This document shows, one piece after another, positions 39,366-48,610 of a DNA stretch of 64,000 bases. Each line of letters opens with the position of its first letter. Position 1 is the stretch's first letter. The position numbers were made by a program, and so were the translations under genes. Source of the DNA: Nicoliella lavandulae (GTDB lineage Bacteria > Bacillota > Bacilli > Lactobacillales > Lactobacillaceae); NCBI RefSeq assembly GCF_037546185.1, contig NZ_JAWMWH010000003.1:348260-412259 (forward strand). The letters are read 5' to 3'. The notes beneath the pieces are model-generated. The model made no database searches and had not been told where the DNA came from. It worked only from the letters and a program-made list of their open reading frames with translations.

Positions 39366-40181
39366 TTAGTCAATATCCTCAGTAGCCCAATGATTAATTG
39401 GACCAAACTTATGACCAACTAGGATTTCATTTTGAATTGCTCGGTCAACATATGCTTTAGCAACTTTAATTGCTTCAGTAACTGAATTCCCCTTAGCTAA
39501 CTCAGCAGCAATTCCAGCTGACAATGTATCACCGGTCCCATTTTTACGATCAGTGCCAAAATACTTACCAGTTAACCAGAAAGTATCACCATTTTCTAGG
39601 AGTACTAAGTCCTTTACTTCTTCTTGATCGTCACTATCATGACGACCCTTGACCATAACATTTCTAGCTCCCATATTACGAAGTTTTTCAGCAGCCGTAA
39701 GCATATCATGATCATTGTTAATTTCCATATCAGCTAACTTTTGTGCTTCATAAAAATTAGGTGTAATAACGGTAGCTAATGGAATTAACTTAGTTTTTAA
39801 AGTATCGAAAGCACTTTGTTCTAATAACATTGCACCATGTTTAGTAATGATAACTGGATCAACTACTAATGGTCCAAAATCATATTGTTGATAATTATCG
39901 ACCACGGTATTAATTAAATCACTATCCCCAAGCATCCCCGTCTTTGCAGCACGAATCTGATAATCATCTGCCAAATCCTTAAATTCTTGATTAATGAAAG
40001 AAAGCGGCATGGTAACACTGTCGTGAATTCCATAGGAATTTCCAGCAACACAGGCAGTAATCACTGATGCCCCGTGTACCTTTAATGCTTGAAAAGTGTG
40101 TAAATCAGCTTGCATTCCGGCACTTCCATCACTGTCAGAGCCTGCAATTGTTAAAGCTTGTGGATATTGATTCATAATCAT
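39366..40181 (-). CDS. ThiD/PdxK-like kinase (HMP or pyridoxal kinase)
   Basis: A 271-residue ribokinase-fold kinase and paralogue of ThiD at 167-979. It keeps LTIAGSDSDGSAGMQAD near the start, VVDPVIITKHG in the centre and the anion hole NGTGDTLSAG. There is no TPP riboswitch and no thiamine gene next to it. In Firmicutes such ThiD-like proteins often serve as pyridoxine/pyridoxal kinase, so PdxK is a fair alternative. ATG 40181 lies five bases after AGAGG; an in-frame start 20 codons upstream has no site. Confidence 0.8.
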   Translation of the reverse strand: MIMNQYPQALTIAGSDSDGSAGMQADLHTFQALKVHGASVITACVAGNSYGIHDSVTMPLSFINQEFKDLADDYQIRAAKTGMLGDSDLINTVVDNYQQYDFGPLVVDPVIITKHGAMLLEQSAFDTLKTKLIPLATVITPNFYEAQKLADMEINNDHDMLTAAEKLRNMGARNVMVKGRHDSDDQEEVKDLVLLENGDTFWLTGKYFGTDRKNGTGDTLSAGIAAELAKGNSVTEAIKVAKAYVDRAIQNEILVGHKFGPINHWATEDID

Positions 40182-40271
40182 AGTCACCTCTTGAATTAAA
40201 TTACTAACATTATAATCTAATTTAACGCAATAAACAACCAAAGTACGAATGTTAATTCAGCTAGTTAATAG

Positions 40272-41933
40272 TTAATTATTTAATTCATAAACTTTACTTT
40301 CATAGGGCCGTATTTCAGTTCCTCGGTCATCATCGTAATTACTAATTATTAACTGACCACTACTTTGTCCATAGTCTCGATTAACAGTCTCGCTAGTAAA
40401 GTTACTAATCACTAGGACCCGTTGATGCTCAAGCTCACGAATATAGGCAAATACTTTGTCATCGGCAGCATCCAATTCTGTATAAGTACCATATTGAATC
40501 GTTGTATTAGTTTTCCTAAATTCAATCAATTTTTGATAGTGGTAAAAGACAGAGTCATGATCAACTAACTCCATTCGAGCATTAATTTGCGGATAATTAG
40601 GATTTAGTTGATACCATGGCGTTCCACTGGTAAACCCAGCATTAGATTCATTACTCCATTGCATCGGCGTTCTAGCATTATCACGAGAACGATCAGCTAA
40701 ATAGCTTAACATTTGTTTACCATCAACAATATGATCAATATCGACAACTTGATGATAGGCATTAATTGAATCTAAATCTTCATACTGATCTAAACGATTA
40801 AAATGAGCATTGGTCATTCCTAGTTCTTCACCTTCATAAACATATGGCGTACCTTGCAGTAGATGTAAAGTCGTAGCTAACATTTTGGCAGCCCGAACAC
40901 GATATGGTTTAGCATCAGTTGCAAATCGGGAAACGGCACGTGGTTGATCATGATTATTCCAATATAAGCTATTCCAACCACGGCCATCCAAGCCCACCTG
41001 CCACTTAGATAGGACTGATTTAAGTTCAGTCACCTTAACCGGTGCGTCGTTCCATTTACCTAATCGTGAATCTGGATTTGGCGATAGGTTAACATGTTCG
41101 AACTGAAAGACCATGTTCAACTCACTACCATCTAAGTTCGAAAATTGAGCAGCCGCATCAGGAGTTGCAGTCGACATTTCACCAACGGTCAAAATGTGAT
41201 GATATTTGGATAGAACCTGTTGGTTCATCTCACGTAAATATTGGTTTAAACGGGTTAAGTTTGGTTCAGCCACTCCCACGTCTGTAAATGACTGGCCTTC
41301 GTTGTCCCACTTAGGCTTTGCAATAAAATCAATTGCATCCATTCTGAAACCATCAACTCCTAAATCCAACCAAAAGCGCATAATATCGTAAATAGCTGCT
41401 CTAACTTTAGGATTACGCCAATTTAAGTCTGGTTGAGCTGAAGCAAAACTGTGTAAGTAATACTGATTACGAGCCGCCACGTATGTCCAAGCTGGACCTT
41501 CGAACACTGATTGCCATTCATTCGGTGCATGTCCATCTACCGGGTCGCTCCAAATATAATAGTCAGAATAAGGATTGTCCTTTGACTTTTGGCTTTGTTT
41601 GAACCATTCGTGTTGATCAGACGTATGATTAGCTACTAAGTCCATCATTATTCGAATACCCTTTTGATGCGCATTCTTTAATAGCGCTTTAAAATCATTC
41701 ATGGTTCCATAGGCAGGCTGGATCATCGTGTAATCAGAAATGTCATAACCATTATCTGCATTGGGTGATTTATAAATGGGGTTTAACCAAACAAAATTAG
41801 CCCCTAGCTTTTTAATATAATCTAGTTTCGCATTAATACCATTTAAATCACCAATGCCATCCCCATTACTGTCATTAAAACTCATCGGATAAATTTGATA
41901 AACAACTACATCTGCAAACCAAGGTCTAATCAT
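40272..41933 (-). CDS. GH13 alpha-glucosidase
   Basis: A 553-residue intracellular GH13 (subfamily 31-like) glucosidase. The nucleophile is Asp199 (DGFRMDAIDF), the acid/base Glu252 (VGEMST) and the third carboxylate Asp329 (WNNHDQPR). NHTSDQHEWF is region I. Ala rather than Val after the nucleophile hints at alpha-1,4 over alpha-1,6 preference; trehalose-6-phosphate hydrolysis is not excluded. ATG 41933 follows GAGGAAG; a GTG three codons earlier is too close. No sugar transporter is linked, the nearby ABC operon being ugp-type. Confidence 0.88.
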   Translation of the reverse strand: MIRPWFADVVVYQIYPMSFNDSNGDGIGDLNGINAKLDYIKKLGANFVWLNPIYKSPNADNGYDISDYTMIQPAYGTMNDFKALLKNAHQKGIRIMMDLVANHTSDQHEWFKQSQKSKDNPYSDYYIWSDPVDGHAPNEWQSVFEGPAWTYVAARNQYYLHSFASAQPDLNWRNPKVRAAIYDIMRFWLDLGVDGFRMDAIDFIAKPKWDNEGQSFTDVGVAEPNLTRLNQYLREMNQQVLSKYHHILTVGEMSTATPDAAAQFSNLDGSELNMVFQFEHVNLSPNPDSRLGKWNDAPVKVTELKSVLSKWQVGLDGRGWNSLYWNNHDQPRAVSRFATDAKPYRVRAAKMLATTLHLLQGTPYVYEGEELGMTNAHFNRLDQYEDLDSINAYHQVVDIDHIVDGKQMLSYLADRSRDNARTPMQWSNESNAGFTSGTPWYQLNPNYPQINARMELVDHDSVFYHYQKLIEFRKTNTTIQYGTYTELDAADDKVFAYIRELEHQRVLVISNFTSETVNRDYGQSSGQLIISNYDDDRGTEIRPYESKVYELNN

Positions 41934-41974
41934 CAGCAGCACTTCCTCTTTTTAAATTACCCATATTATACTAC

Positions 41975-42022
41975 TAAAAATAGGGATAAACCCGATTTTC
42001 CAATCAGGATCATCCCTATTTT
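41975..42022. terminator. Hairpin terminator
   Basis: Arms AAAATAGGGAT / ATCCCTATTTT with an inner CCGATT/AATCAGG pair; lies between the gene at 42069 (ending leftward) and the glucosidase start. Confidence 0.7.
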
Positions 42023-42068
42023 AGCCAGCAATATCGATCTATCAGTTAGTAACTAATAAGTCATCAAT

Positions 42069-42539
42069 TTATTGACAACTTGCATCATTATGCAAAATCG
42101 AGTTATTAATTGCTAGTTCGACATCGTCTTCTGATTCAATGACATCAGTTAATAAATAGCCATTCACATAATTTCTAAATCTAGCTGGATTATACTTACC
42201 ACCTAGATGTTCGATATAGTAGCGATTAACTACTTGGAAAAATGGTGAATTGACATCAAAATCAATAATCCGGCGGTGCGCTAAATATTGATCAAATAAA
42301 GTCAACAACCCATTTCTAATTTCATTTTCGTTGTTAATATCACTGTGGGCGTATCTTGCAGCCACATCACTTAAAAAGTGTTGGGTGGCAAAATCACGGT
42401 ATGAGTGATTAGATTCATGTACCAAAGTCATAAATAATGGTAAGTAGCGAGAATGATAAACATTGTTCGCTAAATCCGCACGCACGTCCGCACTAACATC
42501 AACACACTTACTAAATAAATCAGTTACTTTTTCAACCAT
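42069..42539 (-). CDS. Hypothetical protein, 156 aa
   Basis: Not recognised. A soluble, mostly helical protein with many His and Asp residues, including VHESNHSYRDFATQHF (about 39-54), but no clear metal-binding consensus. ATG 42539 (MVEKVTDL) is used because AGGAAGGAAG lies just upstream; a longer frame by 20 codons starts upstream without a site. It has a well-formed promoter (TTACAT-17-TATATT at 42661-42633) and a leader with two hairpins. Confidence 0.6.
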   Translation of the reverse strand: MVEKVTDLFSKCVDVSADVRADLANNVYHSRYLPLFMTLVHESNHSYRDFATQHFLSDVAARYAHSDINNENEIRNGLLTLFDQYLAHRRIIDFDVNSPFFQVVNRYYIEHLGGKYNPARFRNYVNGYLLTDVIESEDDVELAINNSILHNDASCQ

Positions 42540-42632
42540 ATAAATCTTCCTTCCTATCTCCAGCCATTGATAATGGCTAAAACAAACCCAACAATTCAAC
42601 TATCGATAGCGGGGGAAGTAATTCCCTCACAT

Positions 42633-42701
42633 AATATAACACAAATCCATCCACTATGTAAGGCTATTAATTAATTTTATTTAGGTATGCCTAAATAAAA
42701 T
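42633..42701 (-). promoter_or_regulatory. Promoter plus perfect 12-bp palindrome
   Basis: TTACAT (42661-42656) and TATATT (42638-42633) with TG extended -10, 17 bases apart. Thirteen bases upstream, ATTTTATTTAGG / CCTAAATAAAAT (42674-42701) form a perfect inverted repeat with loop TATG. TTTAGG-N4-CCTAAA resembles DtxR/MntR-type operators. It could instead be a weak terminator for 42724-43407. Confidence 0.45.
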
Positions 42702-42723
42702 TCACAAAAAAAGCAGTTAACAA

Positions 42724-43407
42724 TTATTGAATTGCAACTGCATTCTTTTGATAATTATATGCTTTCTCAAATAAGGCGGCCTTCACCCAATATTTTCCGT
42801 GGTTAGGATCTGCAACATGATAATATCCACGTTCATAGCCATCTAAAAGCACAACGTGACTATTATTAATGCCGGTGCCCCATGAATATTTTTGGTATTG
42901 CGGAGTGCCATAGTGACTAACAATGTAAGTCACGACTGGATTTCCAGCTTTAACTTGTTGTTTTAATTGATCTGGCGTAGCACCACTAATATCTTTTACC
43001 TGATGATAGCGATTGCCCCATTTGGCTAGCGCTGCAGGAAAAATTGATTGAAAAGCATTGGTCTGATTTTTAATGTATGGTGAACCTGCATACCCATCAT
43101 TTGGATTATTATCCGCACTAATTGGCATTTCAGTTAAAAATGTTTTTAAATCAGTATTTAATAGGATTCCTTTTTCATGAAGTCCTTCTAATAAGCTAGC
43201 TGCTTCACAGCCATTCCATGCTTGGATTGCCTTTTGACTAATAAACGGCGCATCTAATTCAATTGCTCCAGCATTCTGTTCACTTGGACGGGTTGCATAG
43301 GTGCCCGGAATACTATCACTACTTTCACTAATTATCGTCTGACTAGCCGCAAAAATAGCAAACACAATTAAGCCCATACTAATTAATAATTTTCGATAGT
43401 TAAACAA
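42724..43407 (-). CDS. Exported C39-like cysteine peptidase
   Basis: A 227-residue protein with an N-terminal membrane or signal segment (about 7-22) and one Peptidase_C39_2-type domain. The nucleophile is Cys67 in WNGCEAAS, with His in NNSHVVLLDGY and Asp in VADPNHG. The same layout is found in the C-terminal half of the 349-residue protein at 36918-37967. It starts at TTG 43407 with AGGTGATG upstream. No bacteriocin transporter is nearby, so it is not part of a leader-peptidase exporter. Confidence 0.75.
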   Translation of the reverse strand: MFNYRKLLISMGLIVFAIFAASQTIISESSDSIPGTYATRPSEQNAGAIELDAPFISQKAIQAWNGCEAASLLEGLHEKGILLNTDLKTFLTEMPISADNNPNDGYAGSPYIKNQTNAFQSIFPAALAKWGNRYHQVKDISGATPDQLKQQVKAGNPVVTYIVSHYGTPQYQKYSWGTGINNSHVVLLDGYERGYYHVADPNHGKYWVKAALFEKAYNYQKNAVAIQ

Positions 43408-43505
43408 AATAATTTCATCACCTAATTTATCATAAATAACATAGTTGATATGCTACTCCAATTAATTAGTTGATGCTATTTATTTGCTTAACTTAACAAT
43501 TAATT

Positions 43506-43548
43506 AAAAAATAGAGCCTCCATTAATTTAATGAAGAACTCTATTTTA
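43506..43548 (-). terminator. Terminator at end of ugp operon
   Basis: Arms AAAATAGAG / CTCTATTTT with inner CATT/AATG pair; six bases after it the ugpQ stop begins on the minus strand. Confidence 0.65.
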
Positions 43549-43553
43549 ATAAA

Positions 43554-44255
43554 TTAATCAGAGACTAACTCCTGATTTAATGCCGCTCTGCGTTTTTGTG
43601 CATTTTCAAAGTCATTAGTGAAGATGCCTAAAACGCCTGCTTGAAATAACTTTTGTTGCTCTTTTGCATCATCGATCGTCCAAATCCGTTCATGATCTGC
43701 TAATCCGTCAATATAGTACCCCGGATGCAATCCATTTAAATGTTCAGTCTTCATTAATTTAACTGGGTCAGCAACCTTCTTTTCAAATAGAAAGTTATAA
43801 TCTTGATCAGGATCATACATTCTAGCAATTCGAATGCTATCAATGTTAAATGATGAATAGATAACCGGGTGGACTAAGTCAGCTGCTTGCATCTTCTGCA
43901 AGACTAACTTTTCAATTCCTGCGTAATGGATCTTGTTAGTTTTAAATTCTAGATTTAACCAAATATCCTTACCGGACACCAATTCAATGAATTGATCTAG
44001 GGTTGGAATTGATTCACCGTTCGATAGCTGGAACTGTTTTAATTCATCATAGGTATATGAATTAATCAATCCTGAACCATTCGTGGTGCGGTCAATCTTT
44101 TCATCATGCATCACCACTGGAACGCTATCCTTAGTTAAATGAACATCAAATTCTAAGGCCTCAGCACCATGTTCTAAACAATACTTAAACCCACTAAGCG
44201 AATTTTCTGGTTCCTTCACCGGAATCCCGCGATGTGCAAACACCATTGTCTTCAT
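43554..44255 (-). CDS. ugpQ: Glycerophosphodiester phosphodiesterase
   Basis: A 233-residue cytosolic GDPD that hydrolyses glycerophosphodiesters to glycerol-3-phosphate and an alcohol. The TIM-barrel active site is visible: AHRG (His8-Arg9), PENSLSGF, EFDVHLTKD and VVMHDEKIDRTTNG (His about 51), with NLEFK later. It is the last gene of the ugp operon, 17 bases after ugpB, so substrates imported by UgpABCE would be split here. Confidence 0.92.
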   Translation of the reverse strand: MKTMVFAHRGIPVKEPENSLSGFKYCLEHGAEALEFDVHLTKDSVPVVMHDEKIDRTTNGSGLINSYTYDELKQFQLSNGESIPTLDQFIELVSGKDIWLNLEFKTNKIHYAGIEKLVLQKMQAADLVHPVIYSSFNIDSIRIARMYDPDQDYNFLFEKKVADPVKLMKTEHLNGLHPGYYIDGLADHERIWTIDDAKEQQKLFQAGVLGIFTNDFENAQKRRAALNQELVSD

Positions 44256-44272
44256 TTATATCCCCGCCTTGA

Positions 44273-45640
44273 CTATTTATTAGAATAACCATTAGCTAAA
44301 TTATGTTGAGTTAAAAAGCTATTAAATTGGTTTTCTGCATCTTGTAAAGCTGACTTAACATCTCGACCTGAATAAATTTGTTGCATTGCAGTTTGCGTAA
44401 TCGTTCTCATTTGAACTAACCCTTCCATTAGAATCCCTGAATTCGTTGAGTTAGGCTTAGTTCTAGCTAATTGATTACTTGGAACTTGGGCTTCTGGATG
44501 TTCTTTGTACAATTCCTTTAGAACGGGTTCATTTTGTGAATCCTTATTTAAAGCAATGTAACCAGTTGCCTTTTGCCATTGAGCTTGATTAGCTGGTTGC
44601 ATTACGTACTTGATAAATTCCCATGCTCCTTGTTGGGTCGCAGCGTCCTTATCATTGGAAATCCAAAGTGAAGCGCCCCCAATTGCAACTCCATTTGCTT
44701 TTTTACCATCAGGTCTTGGGTAATATGCTACACCTAAATCACCATTTTTGGAACCAGCTTCTAATTGACCCATTGAAGCTGATGATTGCATTGTAATTCC
44801 TAGCTTTCCTGATAGGAAGGATGCTAATTCATTGGATAGCGCATTACTTCCGCCACCAAAGCTAATAAATGAGCCGTCTTTGTTCATGGATTGAAGCCAG
44901 TTCATAGCATCAGTTGAAGCTTGATTAGTAAAATTAACCTTGGTTGGGAATCCAGTATGACCGTCTTCTTGATTAGCTAATAATTGGCCACTGTTAGCCA
45001 TGAATTCTTCGAAGAACCAACCATAAGCGTCAACACTAATTCCCTTTACGCTGCCCTTAGATTTTTCAGAAATTGCTTTTGCTGCATTTCGAATATCAGA
45101 ATAAGTTGGGTCAACGGGTAAGTCCTTAATGCCATACTTACGAAATACTGCTTTGTTGTAGTAAACCGTTGGTTGAGAAGTGTTAAATGGCATTGATAAT
45201 TGCTTACCATCCTTACTATAAAAGGCTCTTGCTGCTGGCATGATTTTACTCATGTCATACTTATCTTGATCAATAAACTTTTGCACCGGTGTCGTGATAT
45301 TAGCATTTCTAATTTGACCAGTTGAAACATCCATTGATTGGAACAATGCTGGTGAAGCATTAGTGCCATGCGTTTGTAAAATCTTTTGAATTGCTTCATT
45401 GTAGTCACCTTCATATTGAGGAACTACTTCATATTTACTTTGTGACTTATTAAAGTTATCTGCAAACTGTTGAATTTGTTGTGCGCCTGCACCAGTCATT
45501 TCATGCCAAAATGAAATTTTAATTCGTTGATTGTTAGTTGGTTGATAGTCTGCGTTAGAACGCGAATTAAGTACGATTCCAAACACACACACTAAGACAA
45601 TCCCAATCAAACCTGTAATCCATAGCCGCTTTTTCATCAT
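44273..45640 (-). CDS. ugpB: Glycerol-3-phosphate ABC transporter, solute-binding protein
   Basis: A 455-residue extracellular binding protein. The mature start ISFWHEMTGAGAQQIQQF and VVPQYEGDYNEAIQK are typical of UgpB, which binds sn-glycerol-3-phosphate or glycerophosphodiesters. The N-terminal helix (about 5-24) contains VLVCVFG, a poor lipobox, so it may be held by an uncleaved anchor. Its AGGGGG site overlaps the remnant tail of ugpE. Confidence 0.9.
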   Translation of the reverse strand: MMKKRLWITGLIGIVLVCVFGIVLNSRSNADYQPTNNQRIKISFWHEMTGAGAQQIQQFADNFNKSQSKYEVVPQYEGDYNEAIQKILQTHGTNASPALFQSMDVSTGQIRNANITTPVQKFIDQDKYDMSKIMPAARAFYSKDGKQLSMPFNTSQPTVYYNKAVFRKYGIKDLPVDPTYSDIRNAAKAISEKSKGSVKGISVDAYGWFFEEFMANSGQLLANQEDGHTGFPTKVNFTNQASTDAMNWLQSMNKDGSFISFGGGSNALSNELASFLSGKLGITMQSSASMGQLEAGSKNGDLGVAYYPRPDGKKANGVAIGGASLWISNDKDAATQQGAWEFIKYVMQPANQAQWQKATGYIALNKDSQNEPVLKELYKEHPEAQVPSNQLARTKPNSTNSGILMEGLVQMRTITQTAMQQIYSGRDVKSALQDAENQFNSFLTQHNLANGYSNK

Positions 45641-45692
45641 GTGCCCCCTATTTCACTGATCCGTCATTCAAGCCGGACTTAAAGAAGTGTTG

Positions 45693-46496
45693 TCAAATAA
45701 ATAGAATCACTAAGGTTGGGATAACTACGATAATGGCACTGGCCATAATCATCCCCCAATCATTAAATGTTTCAGTAGACTGTAACTGTCTTAATCCATT
45801 TTGAACCAGGCGATATTTATCACTAAAAGTGGTTACCATTGGCCATAAGTATTGATTCCAGCTACTTAAGAAGCTATAAGCCGCTAGTGTTAACAACGTG
45901 ATCTTAGCGTATGGTAGGGTTACATGCCAGTAGAATTGAAGATGGGATAACCCTTCCACATCGGATTCTTCCTTTAAATCTTTTGGAATTTGTAGGAATG
46001 CTTGTCTTAACATAAACGTTCCGAACGCAGTCGTTAGGAATGGAATCACCATTACTGCATAACCATCTAACAAGTTTAAGCTCTTGGCTGTCATAAAGTT
46101 GGGAATTACTTCAGCTTCGAATGGAAGCATCATCGTTGCTAAGAATACGTAGAATAAGAAATTACGGCCCTTAAACTTAAGAAATACAAAGGCATAGGCT
46201 GCCATTGAGCAAAATATTAATTGACCAGCCATCGTTAAAAATGAAACTACAAAACTATTGAATAGGTATCTTAAAATGGGCGTTGTTTGCACCGCTACAA
46301 TATAGTTCCTAAACGTTAGTGCTCCTGATAATGAGCCCTTTGAAATACTTTCAGTGGGTAAAAAGCTAGTCCATAAACCAAGTAGGAACGGACCAATAAC
46401 AATTAACCCTAACACAACTAATAAAAAATATTGAAGTACCTTTTTTAAGCCAGAACCGCTACTCTTCTTAATTTGATCTTGTCCTGCCATATCCAT
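45693..46496 (-). CDS. ugpE: Glycerol-3-phosphate ABC permease, truncated by a TGA codon
   Basis: A 267-residue inner-membrane permease with about six helices and the EAA loop EESDVEGLSHLQFYWHVTLP. The frame stops at TGA (45693-45695) after VILFI. The next 14 codons stay in frame and read QHFFKSGLNDGSVK before TAG (45648-45650), which is the conserved C-terminal end of this family. The gene thus carries a premature stop that removes only the tail, or is read through at low level. A sequencing error is possible. Partners UgpA and UgpC are intact. Confidence 0.85.
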   Translation of the reverse strand: MDMAGQDQIKKSSGSGLKKVLQYFLLVVLGLIVIGPFLLGLWTSFLPTESISKGSLSGALTFRNYIVAVQTTPILRYLFNSFVVSFLTMAGQLIFCSMAAYAFVFLKFKGRNFLFYVFLATMMLPFEAEVIPNFMTAKSLNLLDGYAVMVIPFLTTAFGTFMLRQAFLQIPKDLKEESDVEGLSHLQFYWHVTLPYAKITLLTLAAYSFLSSWNQYLWPMVTTFSDKYRLVQNGLRQLQSTETFNDWGMIMASAIIVVIPTLVILFI

Positions 46497-47449
46497 TAGT
46501 AGTTCACCCGCTTCTCTAAGACTTTAAATTGAATCAATGTCATCACTGCAATAATAACCGTTAAAATAATGGCTTCTGTACTTGCTTGATCATAGTTACC
46601 ATTTAAAAATGCATCCCGGTAAATCCGATAAACTAGTAGGTTCGTAGCATTATTCGGGCCCCCTGCAGTCATCAAGTCAATTAATCCAAAACTCTTGAAT
46701 GCATCAATCAATGTCACAATTCCCACAAAGAATAGGGTTGGTGAAATCATTGGAATTGTAATCTTGAATAATTGGTAAGTCTTAGATGCCCCTTCGATGT
46801 TAGCAGCATCATATAATGCTTGGGGTACTGCTTGTAATGCACCAAATAAAATTAAGAAAGTAAACCCTAAATGCATCCAAACGGTTGAAATAATGATTGA
46901 AATCATTGCTAAGTTCGGATCGGTCATCCAGTTTAATTGTGGTAGGTGCAATAATGTTGCCATTTGCGTTAATAAACCAGTTGATGGGTTGAAAACGAAT
47001 AACCAAAAGATTGCGGTAACGGAAACTGAAACCCCCATCGTAGATGAGAATAAGGTTCTAAAAATACCAATTCCACGAAGTTTTTGGTTGGCAACGACCG
47101 CTAATAATAGGCCCAATACAATCGTTAATACCATCACTCCAATCACATACACGACCGTGGCACTCAAACTAGCTAAATAGGATGGGGACTTTAATAATGT
47201 AATGTAATTTTTTAAACCAACAAAGACAGACGTTTCACCAAAGTTATTCGTTAAAAATAAACTCATGTAGGCTGTCTTAAGCATGGGATAAAAGACAAAC
47301 ATTCCTAAGATTAAAATGGATGGGCCTAAGAATAAGCCAGCATACCATGCATCCCGATGCTTCTTGATCGATACCTTGACCTTATCCATGCCTGAAGCAT
47401 TCGAGCCGTTTAAATCTTTAATTTGGTTTTCATCGAACGATTTAAGCAT
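46496..47449 (-). CDS. ugpA: Glycerol-3-phosphate ABC transporter permease
   Basis: A 317-residue permease with six to seven helices and the EAA loop DAANIEGASKTYQLFKITIP (about 213-232) that docks the ATPase. The first 30 residues are a cytosolic extension. Its start overlaps the ugpC end by eight bases and its stop touches the ugpE start, so translation is coupled through the operon. Confidence 0.9.
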   Translation of the reverse strand: MLKSFDENQIKDLNGSNASGMDKVKVSIKKHRDAWYAGLFLGPSILILGMFVFYPMLKTAYMSLFLTNNFGETSVFVGLKNYITLLKSPSYLASLSATVVYVIGVMVLTIVLGLLLAVVANQKLRGIGIFRTLFSSTMGVSVSVTAIFWLFVFNPSTGLLTQMATLLHLPQLNWMTDPNLAMISIIISTVWMHLGFTFLILFGALQAVPQALYDAANIEGASKTYQLFKITIPMISPTLFFVGIVTLIDAFKSFGLIDLMTAGGPNNATNLLVYRIYRDAFLNGNYDQASTEAIILTVIIAVMTLIQFKVLEKRVNY

Positions 47450-48527
47450 TTTCTAAAACTCCCTTCTGAATTCCTACTAAGCTCCGATCATCTGAATCAA
47501 AAATGAAGAAACTTTCTGCCCCTTCAACTTGAATCAATTCTTGCGGTCTAATATCAACTTGGCCGTTCAACACGATTCGTAACTCTTGGCCATTATCTAG
47601 ACTTGCTTCAATCATTGTCCGATCACCTAATTGAGAAACACTAGTTACCCGTGCGTTCCCATCGTTAACCCCCGTCTTAACCTTGAATTGATTAGGCCGA
47701 ATGCCAACCTTATACTTATGACCGTCAATTAGCGGTTCACTAACTTCAACTTTAAATCTATTATCCATAGTCAACGTTCCATTTGAATAAACCGCATTAA
47801 GTAAGTTGATTTGCGGGGTGCCAAAGAAGGAAGCAACGAATTCATTAGCGGGATGTTGATAAACACCTAATGGAGTATCAATTTGTTGAATGTGGTGATG
47901 GTTTAAGACCATTACATGATCAGCCATCGTCATTGCTTCTACTTGATCATGAGTAACGTAAATAACGGTTAAGCCTAACTTACGTTGTAGTTCTTTCAAT
48001 TCAATTCTCATTTTGGCTCTTAATTGAGCATCTAAGTTTGATAATGGTTCATCCATTAAGCATAACTTAGATTCATTGGCAACGGCTCTGGCTAAAGCTA
48101 CCCGTTGGCGTTGTCCACCGGATAAATCCTTTGGCTTCCGGTTTTTAAATTCGGTTAAATTAACTAATTCTAATGCATTTTCAACCCGACGTTTAATAAC
48201 ATCTTTAGGTTGTTTTCTGGCCTTAAGGCCAAATGCAACATTATCAAATACTGATAAAAATGGATATAACGCATAGCTTTGGAACACCATTGATAACTTA
48301 CGGTCCTTTGGTTCTAAGTCATTTGCCCGTTGGCCATTTAGGTATAAATTCCCAGATGTAATTGGAATAATGCCCGCAATCATCCGAAGCAACGTACTCT
48401 TCCCACAACCCGATGGTCCAACGATTGCAAAAAATTCGTTATCTTCGATATGTGCTGATACATTTTCTAAAACTGGTGTATCTGATCCATCATACTTCTT
48501 TACCAGATGCTTTAATTGAATTGACAA
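47442..48527 (-). CDS. ugpC: ABC transporter ATPase (UgpC/MsmK type)
   Basis: A 361-residue ATPase of the CUT1 class. Walker A is GPSGCGKST (37-45), with Q-loop VFQSYALYP, signature LSGGQRQR, Walker B CLMDEP and the H-loop YVTHD. The C-terminal OB/TOBE regulatory domain spans about 235-361. TTG 48527 (MSIQLKHL) is preferred, as AGGTGAG lies just upstream; a GTG three codons earlier overlaps that site. First gene of the operon behind a Pho-box-like array. Confidence 0.88.
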   Translation of the reverse strand: MSIQLKHLVKKYDGSDTPVLENVSAHIEDNEFFAIVGPSGCGKSTLLRMIAGIIPITSGNLYLNGQRANDLEPKDRKLSMVFQSYALYPFLSVFDNVAFGLKARKQPKDVIKRRVENALELVNLTEFKNRKPKDLSGGQRQRVALARAVANESKLCLMDEPLSNLDAQLRAKMRIELKELQRKLGLTVIYVTHDQVEAMTMADHVMVLNHHHIQQIDTPLGVYQHPANEFVASFFGTPQINLLNAVYSNGTLTMDNRFKVEVSEPLIDGHKYKVGIRPNQFKVKTGVNDGNARVTSVSQLGDRTMIEASLDNGQELRIVLNGQVDIRPQELIQVEGAESFFIFDSDDRSLVGIQKGVLENA

Positions 48528-48610
48528 TATTCTCACCTATCCTTACGAAATAGTTAATTTATTTAATGTTTCTTAACAATTTAAAGAATAGCATGCCAAT
48601 TTATAGAAGC

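Noticed and set aside
42541..42632. Manganese (yybP-ykoY) riboswitch in the leader of 42069-42539
   Set aside because: Two short hairpins exist, but the conserved blocks of that riboswitch are not present.
45693..45695. TGA recoding as Trp
   Set aside because: Genes ending at 7914, 19823 and 59593 use TGA as a normal stop, so reassignment is unlikely; a nonsense mutation is simpler.
40272..48527. Reading the ABC operon and glucosidase as one maltooligosaccharide locus
   Set aside because: The binding protein and permeases are UgpB/A/E-like, a GDPD gene ends the operon, and the glucosidase is separated by unrelated genes and terminators.
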